From Dehalococcoidales bacterium (GTDB taxonomy: Bacteria > Chloroflexota > Dehalococcoidia > Dehalococcoidales > BS750m-G39): a stretch of 38,356 nt of DNA. Under the pieces are notes generated by a model. That model was not told the DNA's origin and made no database searches. It saw nothing but the letters and a program-made list of their open reading frames with translations. This document shows, in pieces, positions 25,150 through 31,893 of this stretch. Location of the stretch: NCBI GenBank assembly GCA_023129255.1, contig JAGMCH010000061.1, positions 1-38,356 on the forward strand, read 5' to 3'. A program made the position numbers and the translations under genes. How positions within the stretch are numbered: position 1 is the stretch's first letter; each line of letters opens with the position of its first letter.

Positions 25150-25269
25150 CCCGGCTAATCTGCTGATATAAATTAAAGTCGCAGGGATTGGGCGCAAGTT
25201 CTGGCTATTATGCATTCAGTCCGTTAGTCCCCTACGGGATATATCCCTGAGAATGCCATCTTAGCCGGG
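25150..25269. repeat. Long-range inverted repeat between convergent genes
   Basis: CCCGGCTAA (25150-25158) and TTAGCCGGG (25261-25269) are perfect inverted arms 102 bases apart. Inside lies a perfect palindrome GGGATATATCCC (25236-25247). No U-run follows either arm. It occupies the whole gap between the DUF3068 gene and the coiled-coil gene. A structured RNA or a weak two-way terminator is possible. Confidence 0.4.
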
Positions 25270-25280
25270 TGTACCTATGC

Positions 25281-26198
25281 TTATATTATCTTATTTTTCC
25301 TCGCTGATTTAATAATCAGCTGTGCTCTTTGTTTGGCCTCAGCAACAATCTCAGCTGCTTCCCATTCTGCCTTGCGCCTTACATCAGCTACTGCCTTAGC
25401 TAGTTCACCTTCCGTACTCTTTTTTGCCCTCTCCCTAGCTTCATTGAAAATCTGTTCTGCTTTTTGTTTAGCTCCATTGAAAACCTGTCCTGCTCTTTGT
25501 TTAGCTTCAGCGATAATTCTCTCTGCCTTCTCTTCAGCCTCTCTGTCTGAATCAGCCTTTATCTTACTGGTCTCCTCCTCCGTCGCTTGCCTTGCTTTGG
25601 CAATAATCTCGGCCGCTTCCTGCTTGGCTTGCTCGATAACACGTACCACTTCTCGCTGTTTTTTATCCCCGGCTTGCCTCTTCGCCTCCTCCCCAGCCTC
25701 TCTAGCAATCTGCAGGGCTTGCTCCTTTGCCTCGGCAATAATGGGAGCTGCTTTTTCTTCAGCCCTTCTCTGAGCTTCACTCTCGAATTCAGAGGCTACT
25801 TGCTCAGCTTTCTGCCTCGATGCCTCAATATACCTTGACAGTTCCCCCTGAGCTTCTCTTTTCACCTCGGCGATAACCTGCTCCGCTTGAAGTTGAGCCC
25901 CTGTGCTGGCCTCGGTGATAATGCGCTCCTTTTCCTTCTGAGCTTTAGCTATAATCTCGGCTGATTCCTTCTCCGCCTCTTTCCTTATCCTTTCCCCCTC
26001 CTCCTCAACGACCCGGCTGAGCCGTTCCTTATATTCCTCTCGAGCTTTAGCTATAATGACGGATGACTCCTTCTCCGCCTCTTTCCTTATCCTTTCCCCC
26101 TCTTCCTCAACGACCCGGCTGAGCCGTTCCTTATAGTCGGTAGGAATCTTGATTATCTCTTCGACCTCCCGCAAGATTTTGCTACTCGCTCCTGCCAT
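25281..26198 (-). CDS. Ala/Glu/Lys-rich coiled-coil protein
   Basis: A 305-residue protein predicted to be almost all helix. It is built from variants of an 11- to 18-residue unit ending in IIAEAKQ/IIAKAQ (at least eight occurrences), giving a long coiled coil like apolipoprotein, DivIVA or V-ATPase subunit E stalks. It has no signal peptide and no membrane helix. Residues 22-89 counted from ATG 26198 are a nearly exact 34-residue tandem duplication. Start: GTG 26207 lies inside the ribosome binding site AAAGGAGGTGA, so ATG 26198 is used; that site is formed by the last codons of the upstream HTH gene, so the two are coupled. A structural or chromosome-organising role is suggested only by the HTH partner. 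Confidence 0.75.
   Translation of the reverse strand: MAGASSKILREVEEIIKIPTDYKERLSRVVEEEGERIRKEAEKESSVIIAKAREEYKERLSRVVEEEGERIRKEAEKESAEIIAKAQKEKERIITEASTGAQLQAEQVIAEVKREAQGELSRYIEASRQKAEQVASEFESEAQRRAEEKAAPIIAEAKEQALQIAREAGEEAKRQAGDKKQREVVRVIEQAKQEAAEIIAKARQATEEETSKIKADSDREAEEKAERIIAEAKQRAGQVFNGAKQKAEQIFNEARERAKKSTEGELAKAVADVRRKAEWEAAEIVAEAKQRAQLIIKSARKNKII
25932..26135 (-). repeat. Tandem duplication of 102 bp inside the coiled-coil gene
   Basis: The unit 26135-26034 is repeated as 26033-25932, in frame (34 codons), and the strings beginning YKERLSRVVEEEGERIRKEA are identical in protein. The nucleotide match is nearly exact over the first 70 or so bases, including CGACCCGGCTGAGCCGTTCC on the plus strand at 102-base offset, so the duplication is recent. 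Confidence 0.85.
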
Positions 26199-26203
26199 CT
26201 CAT

Positions 26204-26437
26204 TCACCTCCTTTCATAGATGATTTGGTTTCTTCCCTTTTCTATATGGTTAGCCTCGTCTTCGATTCTCTTAATCTCAGCCAGGGTGAACAGCCTCCAT
26301 CCCCGCCTATCCCGGTATGACACATCCTTGAGGATGCCACTCCTAAGCCATCGGAGCAGGGTAGACCTACCTATGCCTACCGCTTCACAAACCTCTGTGG
26401 TTCTATAATAGGTCTTTCCCCTAATTGTCATCGGCAT
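26204..26437 (-). CDS. MerR-like helix-turn-helix DNA-binding protein
   Basis: A 77-residue protein with one MerR/excisionase-type winged HTH (KTYYRTTEVCEAVGIGRSTL, then LRWLRSGIL), the wing residues DRRGWRLFT and a short helix LAEIKRIEDEAN. It lacks the dimerisation helix and sensor domain of full MerR regulators. AAAGGAG lies nine bases before ATG 26437. Its stop TGA is inside the ribosome binding site of the coiled-coil gene. Palindromes at 26472 and 26541, just upstream, are candidate operators, so self-regulation is plausible. Confidence 0.8.
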   Translation of the reverse strand: MPMTIRGKTYYRTTEVCEAVGIGRSTLLRWLRSGILKDVSYRDRRGWRLFTLAEIKRIEDEANHIEKGRNQIIYERR

Positions 26438-26471
26438 AATTCAATTCTCCTTTGCACGGCTAAACTGTAGC

Positions 26472-26483
26472 TGACATATGTCA
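26472..26483. promoter_or_regulatory. Perfect palindrome, candidate operator
   Basis: TGACATATGTCA is a perfect 12-base palindrome 35 bases ahead of the HTH gene. On the minus strand it overlaps a TTGACA -35-like box, as expected for a MerR-type operator, but no clear -10 follows at normal spacing. Confidence 0.35.
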
Positions 26484-26540
26484 ATCATGGCACATACTAG
26501 CCAACTTGAGAACCACCAAATGTACTAATTTGGGTAATAA

Positions 26541-26564
26541 ATAGTACCATGTAAATCGTACTAT
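26541..26564. promoter_or_regulatory. Inverted repeat, candidate operator
   Basis: ATAGTAC (26541-26547) and GTACTAT (26558-26564) are perfect 7-base arms separated by 10 bases. Another GTACTA half-site lies at 26522-26527. Both are between the HTH gene and the end of the HAD gene. Confidence 0.35.
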
Positions 26565-26577
26565 AAGTGAGGAATGA

Positions 26578-27393
26578 CTAACTGGATGGCAACAAAAACT
26601 TCTTAACCGCCGCCGCCAGACCACTGCGGTCAACGTCAAGGGTTGTGTAATGGGCTACTGCCTTGACCTCATCAGGGGCATTGTCCATAGCCACCGCCAG
26701 ACCAGCCAGAGAAAACAGAGGAATGTCATTGGTTCCATCCCCGATAGCTGCCACCTCGCTCAGCGATACCCCCAGATGCGAAGCCAACGCTTCCAGTGCC
26801 TTCCCCTTGGATACCTCAGGAGCAAGGACATTAATAAATTCAACGTCGGGAAAAGTCGGCGACTTCACCCAGGAGAAGCGAAGGCGTTCATTAAACTGGT
26901 GGCAGAAATCCTCAGCTTTGGCTACTTCCTGAGGAGTGACCGCGGCTAACCCCCCTTTAATGATTCTCTCCCGTTCCCAGAGGTTGGCGAAATCTATTAT
27001 GGTAGGCTCTATGCCAAAGAATTGGCGATGGGCATTGGTTGACCATGTCTCGCGCTCAGCAAAATAGTGTGTCGCTGAATAAAGCTCAAGGTCTATATTA
27101 TGTGAATGGGCAAATTCAACCGCCTCCTTCACCACCTCTTCACCAATCGGTTGGACATAGACCTCCTCACCAAGATTAGAGACTAAAGCGCCATCAAAGA
27201 AGATATGATAGCCATCCAGCGATAGCTGGTCGATAATTGACCGACAAGCTTTAGCCGCTCGGCCGGTGGACAGGCAGACCTTTATCCCCGACCGGCGGGC
27301 TTCAGCCAGTGCCTCCCTGTCCTCAGCCGAGATGCTCCCATCCCTGCCCAGCAATGTGCCATCTATATCCACTACCAACAGCTTATACTTCAC
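26578..27393 (-). CDS. HAD-superfamily phosphatase, Cof type
   Basis: A 271-residue hydrolase of the Cof/YbiV (HAD-IIB) group, acting on sugar phosphates, nucleotides or flavin phosphates. Motif I is VVDIDGTLLG with the nucleophile Asp, motif II is CLSTGRA, motif III is the lysine in SKGKALEALASHLG, and motif IV is AIGDGTNDIPLF. The IIB cap lies between. The frame extends to TTG 27420, but GTG 27393, just after AAGGGGAG, fits the family N-terminus (MKYKLLVVDIDGT). It overlaps the end of the DUF72 gene by 11 bases. Confidence 0.9.
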   Translation of the reverse strand: MKYKLLVVDIDGTLLGRDGSISAEDREALAEARRSGIKVCLSTGRAAKACRSIIDQLSLDGYHIFFDGALVSNLGEEVYVQPIGEEVVKEAVEFAHSHNIDLELYSATHYFAERETWSTNAHRQFFGIEPTIIDFANLWERERIIKGGLAAVTPQEVAKAEDFCHQFNERLRFSWVKSPTFPDVEFINVLAPEVSKGKALEALASHLGVSLSEVAAIGDGTNDIPLFSLAGLAVAMDNAPDEVKAVAHYTTLDVDRSGLAAAVKKFLLPSS

Positions 27394-28141
27394 CGACTCC
27401 CCTTTCCAGATAATCACCAAGGGTCATGGCGTTCTTCACCGCAAACGCCTCGGTATCATTATTAAAATAGATATAGACTTCTTTCACTTCTGGCGCCAGA
27501 CCGCTCAATCTCTTTGCCCAATCAGCCAGCTCCTCATCTGAGTAAAGGCTAGAGTAGAGCTCGGTGCTGCCATGAAATCTGATGTAGACAAAATCTGCCG
27601 TGGCTACCAGAGGACAGCTTAGACCAGGCATATCAAAGACACACAGCCCGGCATTATGTCGGCGCAAAATTTCAAACACCCCGTCATCAAGCCATGACTG
27701 GTGGCGGAACTCAACCACGTGCTTCATTCCCCGGGGCAAAATAGACAGGAAAGACTCCAGCCGCCCGTCATCGCGGTGCAGATTGGGGGGAAGCTGGTAT
27801 AACAGAGGACCTAACTTCTCCTTCAAGATTTTAGCCCTGCCCAGAAAGGTTTCTACCGGCTCCTCGCTATCCTTGAGCCGCTTAATGTGAGTAATAAAAC
27901 GGCTCACCTTTACGGCAAAGACAAAATTGGCTGGCGAAGAGTGGCTCCAGTTGGCGAAGGCTTCCTCAGAAGGCAGGCGGTAAAAGCTATTATTAAGCTC
28001 AACGGTGGTAAAATGGCGACTATAGAACTCAAGCCACTTCGCCTTGGGCAATTTATCAGGATAGAACCGGTGCCGCCAGTGGTCATAATGCCAGCCCGAG
28101 GTGCCGATATAATACCGCAATTTCCAGTCTCTTTCCGACAC
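27383..28141 (-). CDS. DUF72 (YecE-like) protein
   Basis: A 252-residue protein of the DUF72 TIM-barrel family. Marks are the N-terminal YIGTSGWHYDHWRHRFYP, TTVELNNSFYRLPS, then FAVKVSRFITHIKRL, the FRHQSWL segment and VYIYFNNDTEAFAVKNA at the end. The biochemical role of the family is not established. The start is GTG 28141. It is coupled to the HAD phosphatase gene by overlap. The divergent gap upstream is occupied by the repeat at 28218-28429. Confidence 0.87.
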   Translation of the reverse strand: MSERDWKLRYYIGTSGWHYDHWRHRFYPDKLPKAKWLEFYSRHFTTVELNNSFYRLPSEEAFANWSHSSPANFVFAVKVSRFITHIKRLKDSEEPVETFLGRAKILKEKLGPLLYQLPPNLHRDDGRLESFLSILPRGMKHVVEFRHQSWLDDGVFEILRRHNAGLCVFDMPGLSCPLVATADFVYIRFHGSTELYSSLYSDEELADWAKRLSGLAPEVKEVYIYFNNDTEAFAVKNAMTLGDYLERGVGEV

Positions 28142-28217
28142 TCATTCTAGCACCGTGGTGATGAATTTCCAAGCTCAGCTAGTTCAGATTATCATGTTTC
28201 GTTTCTCTATGGCATTG

Positions 28218-28429
28218 ACCCCACCCCTCCCTGTTTTTAACTTAACTTTTGTTTCCCACCCTCCCACCCTATGGGGGCTAGCGCCCCTCTCAAACACCTC
28301 AGAGAATAGAGAGCTCAAGAGATGCAAAGCCCCAAAATATATTATAGGGAGTGTTAGAGGGACGAAGTCCCTCTTATACAACTATTTCCCCCTCTCCTCA
28401 AAGGAGAGGGGGATAAAGGGGGTGAGGTG
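28218..28429 (-). repeat. Hairpin plus G-quadruplex intergenic repeat (reverse orientation)
   Basis: Reading plus strand left to right: C-tract CCCACCCTCCCACCC (28255-28269; G-quadruplex on the minus strand), TATG, hairpin GGGGC-TAGC-GCCCC (28274-28287), hairpin AGAGGGAC-GAA-GTCCCTCT (28356-28374), and hairpin CCCCCTCTCCT/AGGAGAGGGGG (28388-28412) followed by ATAAAGGGGGTGAGGTG. It is the mirror order of the copy at 14061 and lies between the divergent DUF72 and acpS genes. Confidence 0.8.
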
Positions 28430-28452
28430 TCCCCAATCATGAATAAACAAGC

Positions 28453-28481
28453 TTGAATGCGCCCCAGAAATAGACTATAAT
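28453..28481 (+). promoter_or_regulatory. Promoter for acpS
   Basis: TTGAAT (28453-28458), a 17-base spacer and a perfect TATAAT (28476-28481), 38 bases before ATG 28519. It lies immediately beyond the repeat. Confidence 0.65.
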
Positions 28482-28518
28482 CCCGAAAAGTAAGTTTATT
28501 TATGTTAACAGGCTTAGT

Positions 28519-28884
28519 ATGCACTGTATTGGCATAGACATAATTGAAATCGCCCGCCTGGAAAAGGCTATCGCCCGCCGGGGGGAAGGATTTTTGCGCC
28601 GGATTTATACCGACCTAGAACTAAGGCTATACCGCAAAAAGCTCTCCTCGCTAGCTGCCCGTTTTGCTGCCAAGGAAGCGGTAATAAAAGCCCTGGGAAA
28701 ACCAACCACCGGCGCCAGCCTGAGAGAGATTGAGATACTGTCTGACTCCAACGGCAAGCCGGTGGTCAATCTCTATGGCAAGGCACAAAGTCAAGCCCAG
28801 GGCTTGGGCTTGGACAAATTGGCTATCAGCCTCTCCCACTCCAGGGAATATGCCGTCGCCATGGTCAGCGGCGAGACCAAATAG
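28519..28884 (+). CDS. acpS: Holo-[acyl-carrier-protein] synthase
   Basis: AcpS transfers 4'-phosphopantetheine from CoA to acyl carrier protein. At 121 residues it is the usual size. The Mg-binding aspartate is D7 in IGIDIIEIARLEKAI and the glutamate is E53 in RFAAKEAVIKAL; the C-terminal ISLSHSREYAVAMV holds the last conserved motif. No good ribosome binding site is seen before ATG 28519. It is flanked on both sides by copies of the intergenic repeat, so it is transcribed as a unit of its own. Confidence 0.94.
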   Translation: MHCIGIDIIEIARLEKAIARRGEGFLRRIYTDLELRLYRKKLSSLAARFAAKEAVIKALGKPTTGASLREIEILSDSNGKPVVNLYGKAQSQAQGLGLDKLAISLSHSREYAVAMVSGETK

Positions 28885-28890
28885 AGTTAC

Positions 28891-29066
28891 TTACCAACCC
28901 ACCCCCCTAATCCCCCTCCCTTACAAGGGAGGGGGAAGATTTTTTAAGAAGAGGGGGCGAAGCCCCCTCTCAAACACCCCAACAAAAAGGGGAGATTGGG
29001 GGCAAGACCTCCGAGGGCGGGAGGGTGGGAAGCGAAACACAGGTCTAAAATGAGGAGGGGCCTGAA
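28891..29066 (+). repeat. Hairpin plus G-quadruplex intergenic repeat (forward orientation)
   Basis: Parts in order: hairpin CCCCCTCCCTT (28912-28922) with AAGGGAGGGGG (28925-28935); hairpin AGAGGGGGC-GAA-GCCCCCTCT (28950-28970); GGGCGGGAGGGTGGG (29015-29029); and the tail AAACACAGGTCTAAAA, shared with the copy at 14061. A further AAAGGC-GAA-GCCTTT hairpin (29074-29088) lies just beyond. The rest of the acpS-yebC gap holds only a promoter. Confidence 0.8.
28912..28945 (+). terminator. Probable terminator of acpS, inside the repeat
   Basis: The 11-bp stem with a 2-base loop (28912-28935) is followed by AAGATTTTTT. The U-run begins four bases after the stem, so it is a plausible but not perfect intrinsic terminator. 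Confidence 0.45.
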
Positions 29067-29141
29067 GAGTCTTAAAGGCGAAGCCTTTGAGGGTGGGTAG
29101 CAAAACGACTTAAAAATCCCCCCAGAGGCAAAGCGCCCCAC

Positions 29142-29170
29142 TTTACCTTAGAGAACTAAAATGCTAGAAT
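29142..29170 (+). promoter_or_regulatory. Promoter for yebC-ruvC-ruvA
   Basis: TTTACC (29142-29147), a 17-base spacer and TAGAAT (29165-29170). The start near 29177 precedes AGAGGG and ATG 29190. Confidence 0.5.
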
Positions 29171-29189
29171 TCTAGAAAGAGGGTAAGAT

Positions 29190-29939
29190 ATGTCGGGGCA
29201 TTCCAAGTGGTCACAGATTAAGCGGCAGAAAGGGGTGACTGACGCCCGGCGGGGGCAGCTTTTCACCAAGCTAGCCCGCGAGATTATCGTTGTCGTGCGG
29301 GAGGGGGGCAGTAATCCGGAGGCAAACTTCCGGCTGAGGTTAGCGGTACAGAAAGCCCGCGATAATAACATGCCCCTGGACAATATAGAACGAGCCATCA
29401 AGCGGGGCAGCGGTCACGCCGAAGGCGCCAGCCTGGCAGAAATGGTGCTTGAGGGTTACGGACCCAACGGGGTGGCTATTCTGGTAACGGCGCTGAGTGA
29501 CAATCGCAACCGAACTTTGCAGGATGTGAGGAACATCTTCACCCGCCACGGCGGCAACCTGGGGGAGAGCGGCTGTGTCGCCTGGCTTTTTGACTCCCGG
29601 GGACTGATTACCGTGGAGACCAACGCCCAAGATGCCGAGGAGCTAGCCCTGGAGGCTATTGATACCGGCGCCGAGGATGTCAGGATAGAGAATAACTATA
29701 TTGAGGTCTATACCAAGCCCGAGGAGCTTGAGCCGGTCAGGGAAGCGCTGGGGCAGAAGAATATACCCATCGCCTCAGCTGAGCTATCCATGGTGCCCAA
29801 GACCATAGTTGAGCTTGAGGAAAAGGCAGCCCTGCAGACTCTGAAGTTGCTGGACAAGCTGGAGGAGCTTGACGAGGTTCAGCATGTCTCCAGCAACGCC
29901 GACTTCCCCGATGCCATTCTGGAGAAATACCAAGCGTGA
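29190..29939 (+). CDS. yebC: YebC/PmpR/TACO1 family protein
   Basis: A 249-residue protein whose N-terminus MSGHSKWSQIKRQKGVTDAR is diagnostic, followed by NMPLDNIERAIKRGSG and VLEGYGPNGVAILV. Members act as transcription regulators or, as more recent work shows for some, help translation through proline-rich stretches. Here it stands ahead of ruvC and ruvA, the common bacterial order, with its own promoter at 29142. The start is ATG 29190, with GAGGG upstream. Confidence 0.95.
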   Translation: MSGHSKWSQIKRQKGVTDARRGQLFTKLAREIIVVVREGGSNPEANFRLRLAVQKARDNNMPLDNIERAIKRGSGHAEGASLAEMVLEGYGPNGVAILVTALSDNRNRTLQDVRNIFTRHGGNLGESGCVAWLFDSRGLITVETNAQDAEELALEAIDTGAEDVRIENNYIEVYTKPEELEPVREALGQKNIPIASAELSMVPKTIVELEEKAALQTLKLLDKLEELDEVQHVSSNADFPDAILEKYQA

Positions 29940-29949
29940 GCCTAGCCCG

Positions 29950-30456
29950 ATGATGATTTTAGGTATTGACCCGGGAACAGTAACCATGGGCTATGGTGTC
30001 ATTGAGGTTGGAGACGAAGAGATAACCATGGTTAACTGCGATGCCTTATCTGCTCCGAAGCGCTCCCCTATCGGGGAGCGCTTGAGCTATATGTACCAGA
30101 GGCTTCTGGAAATTATGTCTCGCTATCAGCCTGACGCCGTAGCTATAGAGCAGCCGTTTATGGCTAAGAACGTAAAAGCGGCACTGGCAGTGGGCAGAGC
30201 CCAGGCAATTGCCATCCTGGCAGCAGCCGAGAAGGGAATCCCAACCTATGAATATACCCCAGCCCAGGTAAAGCAGAGGGTTACCAACTACGGGGCAAGC
30301 TCCAAGGAGCAGGTCCAGGAGATGGTCAGGCTCCAGCTTGGGTTGGCTGAAGTCCCCCAGCCAAACGATGCCGCTGATGCCCTAGCCATAGCTCTCTGCC
30401 ACCTGCGCGAGACTCACTTAGATAACCTGCTGGCTAAGCAGCGAGGAGAAAAATGA
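29950..30456 (+). CDS. ruvC: Holliday junction resolvase RuvC
   Basis: This endonuclease cuts Holliday junctions after RuvAB branch migration. Its catalytic acids are D7 (ILGIDPGT), E67 (AIEQPF) and the pair D140/D143 (PNDAADALAIAL). The 168 residues are standard. The frame is open back into yebC, but ATG 29950 or ATG 29953 fits the family start exactly. It overlaps ruvA by ATGA. Confidence 0.96.
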   Translation: MMILGIDPGTVTMGYGVIEVGDEEITMVNCDALSAPKRSPIGERLSYMYQRLLEIMSRYQPDAVAIEQPFMAKNVKAALAVGRAQAIAILAAAEKGIPTYEYTPAQVKQRVTNYGASSKEQVQEMVRLQLGLAEVPQPNDAADALAIALCHLRETHLDNLLAKQRGEK

Positions 30457-31034
30457 TAGCCGGTCTTAAAGGCACATTACAGGCGCTGGGCAGCGACTGG
30501 GCAATCATCAATGTTGGCGGCATAGGCTTTCAGGTCTATATGCCCACCTCCACCCTTTCCACTCTGGGGGCTACCGGGGAGGAGGTTGAGCTGCACACCC
30601 ACCTCCATATCAGGGAGGACAACGCCACCCTCTACGGCTTTGCCACCGCCGAGGAGCTGGGTCTGTTTCAGACCCTCATTGGGGTATCGGGGTTAGGTCC
30701 CAAGCTGGCGCTGGCAATGCTGTCGGCGATGGGCGTGGAAAAGATAGCTATGGCTATCGCCACCGGCAGCGCCAACCTGCTGGCTGAGATTCCGGGAATC
30801 GGCAAAAAGACAGCCAACCGGCTTATACTGGAGCTTAAAGAGAAAATAGGTGCCGGCTGGTTAGCCGCCCCCGCCGAGCTTGCCGAGGAAAACGTCGATG
30901 TTCTAGCCGCCCTCACTTCTCTGGGCTACTCGGTAAGAGAAGCCACCCGCGCCGTAGCCACCCTACCCCCCGACCAGGAACTGACATTAGAGGAAAAGAT
31001 TAAGCTGGCACTGCAGTATTTCACCAGCAAGTAG
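30453..31034 (+). CDS. ruvA: Holliday junction branch migration protein RuvA
   Basis: RuvA binds four-way junctions and loads the RuvB motor. Its domains are an N-terminal OB fold (MIAGLKGTLQALGSDWAIIN), a tandem HhH domain (GVSGLGPKLALAML; IPGIGKKTANRLILELK) and a small C-terminal domain for RuvB contact (VLAALTSLGYSVREATRAV). The 193 residues are complete. ATG 30453 overlaps the ruvC stop. ruvB does not follow; a PRC-barrel gene and another nuclease do. Confidence 0.96.
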   Translation: MIAGLKGTLQALGSDWAIINVGGIGFQVYMPTSTLSTLGATGEEVELHTHLHIREDNATLYGFATAEELGLFQTLIGVSGLGPKLALAMLSAMGVEKIAMAIATGSANLLAEIPGIGKKTANRLILELKEKIGAGWLAAPAELAEENVDVLAALTSLGYSVREATRAVATLPPDQELTLEEKIKLALQYFTSK

Positions 31035-31091
31035 AAAGGCCGTGGTGCCGTGTTACCGATAATATAGCCTTTTGATTGGAGGGAGTGCAAA

Positions 31092-31304
31092 ATGGAGATA
31101 GAGTACGGAGCTGAGGTAAGAGACAAGAACGGTAAGGTGCTGGGTACGGTCAACAAGGTAATACGGGATTCCTGGACGGGCGAAATCAGTAAATTTCAGG
31201 TTACCACCGACCCAACCGAGGTCGGCTTTTTCATTCCCCCACAAAACATAGATAAAGCCACCCCCAAAGAGATAAAATTGAATGTCGCCTTAGAGGAACT
31301 CTAA
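31092..31304 (+). CDS. PRC-barrel domain protein
   Basis: A 70-residue single-domain protein with the PRC-barrel pattern EIEYGAEVRDKNGKVLGTVN, a following strand WTGEISKFQV, and FFIPPQNIDKA. PRC barrels occur in RimM and in photosynthetic reaction centre H subunits and usually mediate protein or RNA contacts. TTGGAGGG lies upstream of ATG 31092. It is 57 bases from ruvA and 25 from the nuclease gene, possibly in the same transcript. Confidence 0.75.
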   Translation: MEIEYGAEVRDKNGKVLGTVNKVIRDSWTGEISKFQVTTDPTEVGFFIPPQNIDKATPKEIKLNVALEEL

Positions 31305-31329
31305 AATCGCTGGCTAAAAGGGGGTTGTT

Positions 31330-31812
31330 ATGGAAATTGCCCTATGTGTGATAATTTTCGCTTTACTTGTGGTAATCCTGGTATTAGTTCTCAGGCCGAG
31401 GAAGGTAGCCGTGCCGGCTATAGAAGAGCTTGAAGCCAAGCTCAGGTTTGCCTTAGCCTCGGCAGCCTCGGTCAAGGAGATTCAAGTTGCCCTGGAAGAC
31501 CTGCCCCACGACGTTCTGGAATCAATAACCCGCAGTCTGGGCAAGCGAACGGGCAAGCTGAACGAGCTTCTGGCCACCTTTGAACTGACCAAATACGACC
31601 GCCTTTTCTATCTGGGAGAGCCGGTTGACTTTGTCGGTATCAAATACGATGAAGGCATAGATTTTATAGAAGTGAAAACGGGCAGAGCCAGCCTGACCAA
31701 GGACGAAAAGAGGCTGAAAGACCTCATTGAGCTGAAGATGGTCAACTATGTGCCCCTGTCGGTGCAGAGGATAGGCATCGCCGAGGAAGTTGATGTTGAG
31801 GAAGGGGAGTAA
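31330..31812 (+). CDS. Membrane-anchored Holliday junction resolvase-like nuclease (COG4741 type)
   Basis: A 160-residue protein with an N-terminal helix (IALCVIIFALLVVILVLVLR), a helical linker, and a PD-(D/E)xK-type nuclease core. The aspartate is in PVDFVGIKYDEG and the E-x-K is in IDFIEVKTGRA. This layout is that of the archaeal and bacterial proteins annotated as Holliday junction resolvase-related endonucleases. It lies just after ruvC-ruvA, consistent with a role in DNA processing. Its last 14 codons and the 3' flank are duplicated exactly at 32244-32311. Confidence 0.75.
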   Translation: MEIALCVIIFALLVVILVLVLRPRKVAVPAIEELEAKLRFALASAASVKEIQVALEDLPHDVLESITRSLGKRTGKLNELLATFELTKYDRLFYLGEPVDFVGIKYDEGIDFIEVKTGRASLTKDEKRLKDLIELKMVNYVPLSVQRIGIAEEVDVEEGE

Positions 31813-31835
31813 GCGGGTTTGATTTGATGGAGATG
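31768..31835 (+). repeat. 68-bp perfect direct repeat, left copy
   Basis: From AGGATAGGCATCGCC to GATTTGATGGAGATG, identical to 32244-32311. This copy covers the last codons of the nuclease gene (residues RIGIAEEVDVEEGE and the stop) plus 23 bases of 3' flank. Confidence 0.95.
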
Positions 31836-31893
31836 GTATAGTGTTTTTGTGGGAAATCCCAAATAACATGGCGGAATGAAGAAAGGAGTAAAG

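Noticed and set aside
28218-29130. Clustered hairpins around acpS considered as a CRISPR array
   Set aside because: There is no regular repeat-spacer spacing, the units are composite and in opposite orientations on the two sides of acpS, and no cas genes are in the window.
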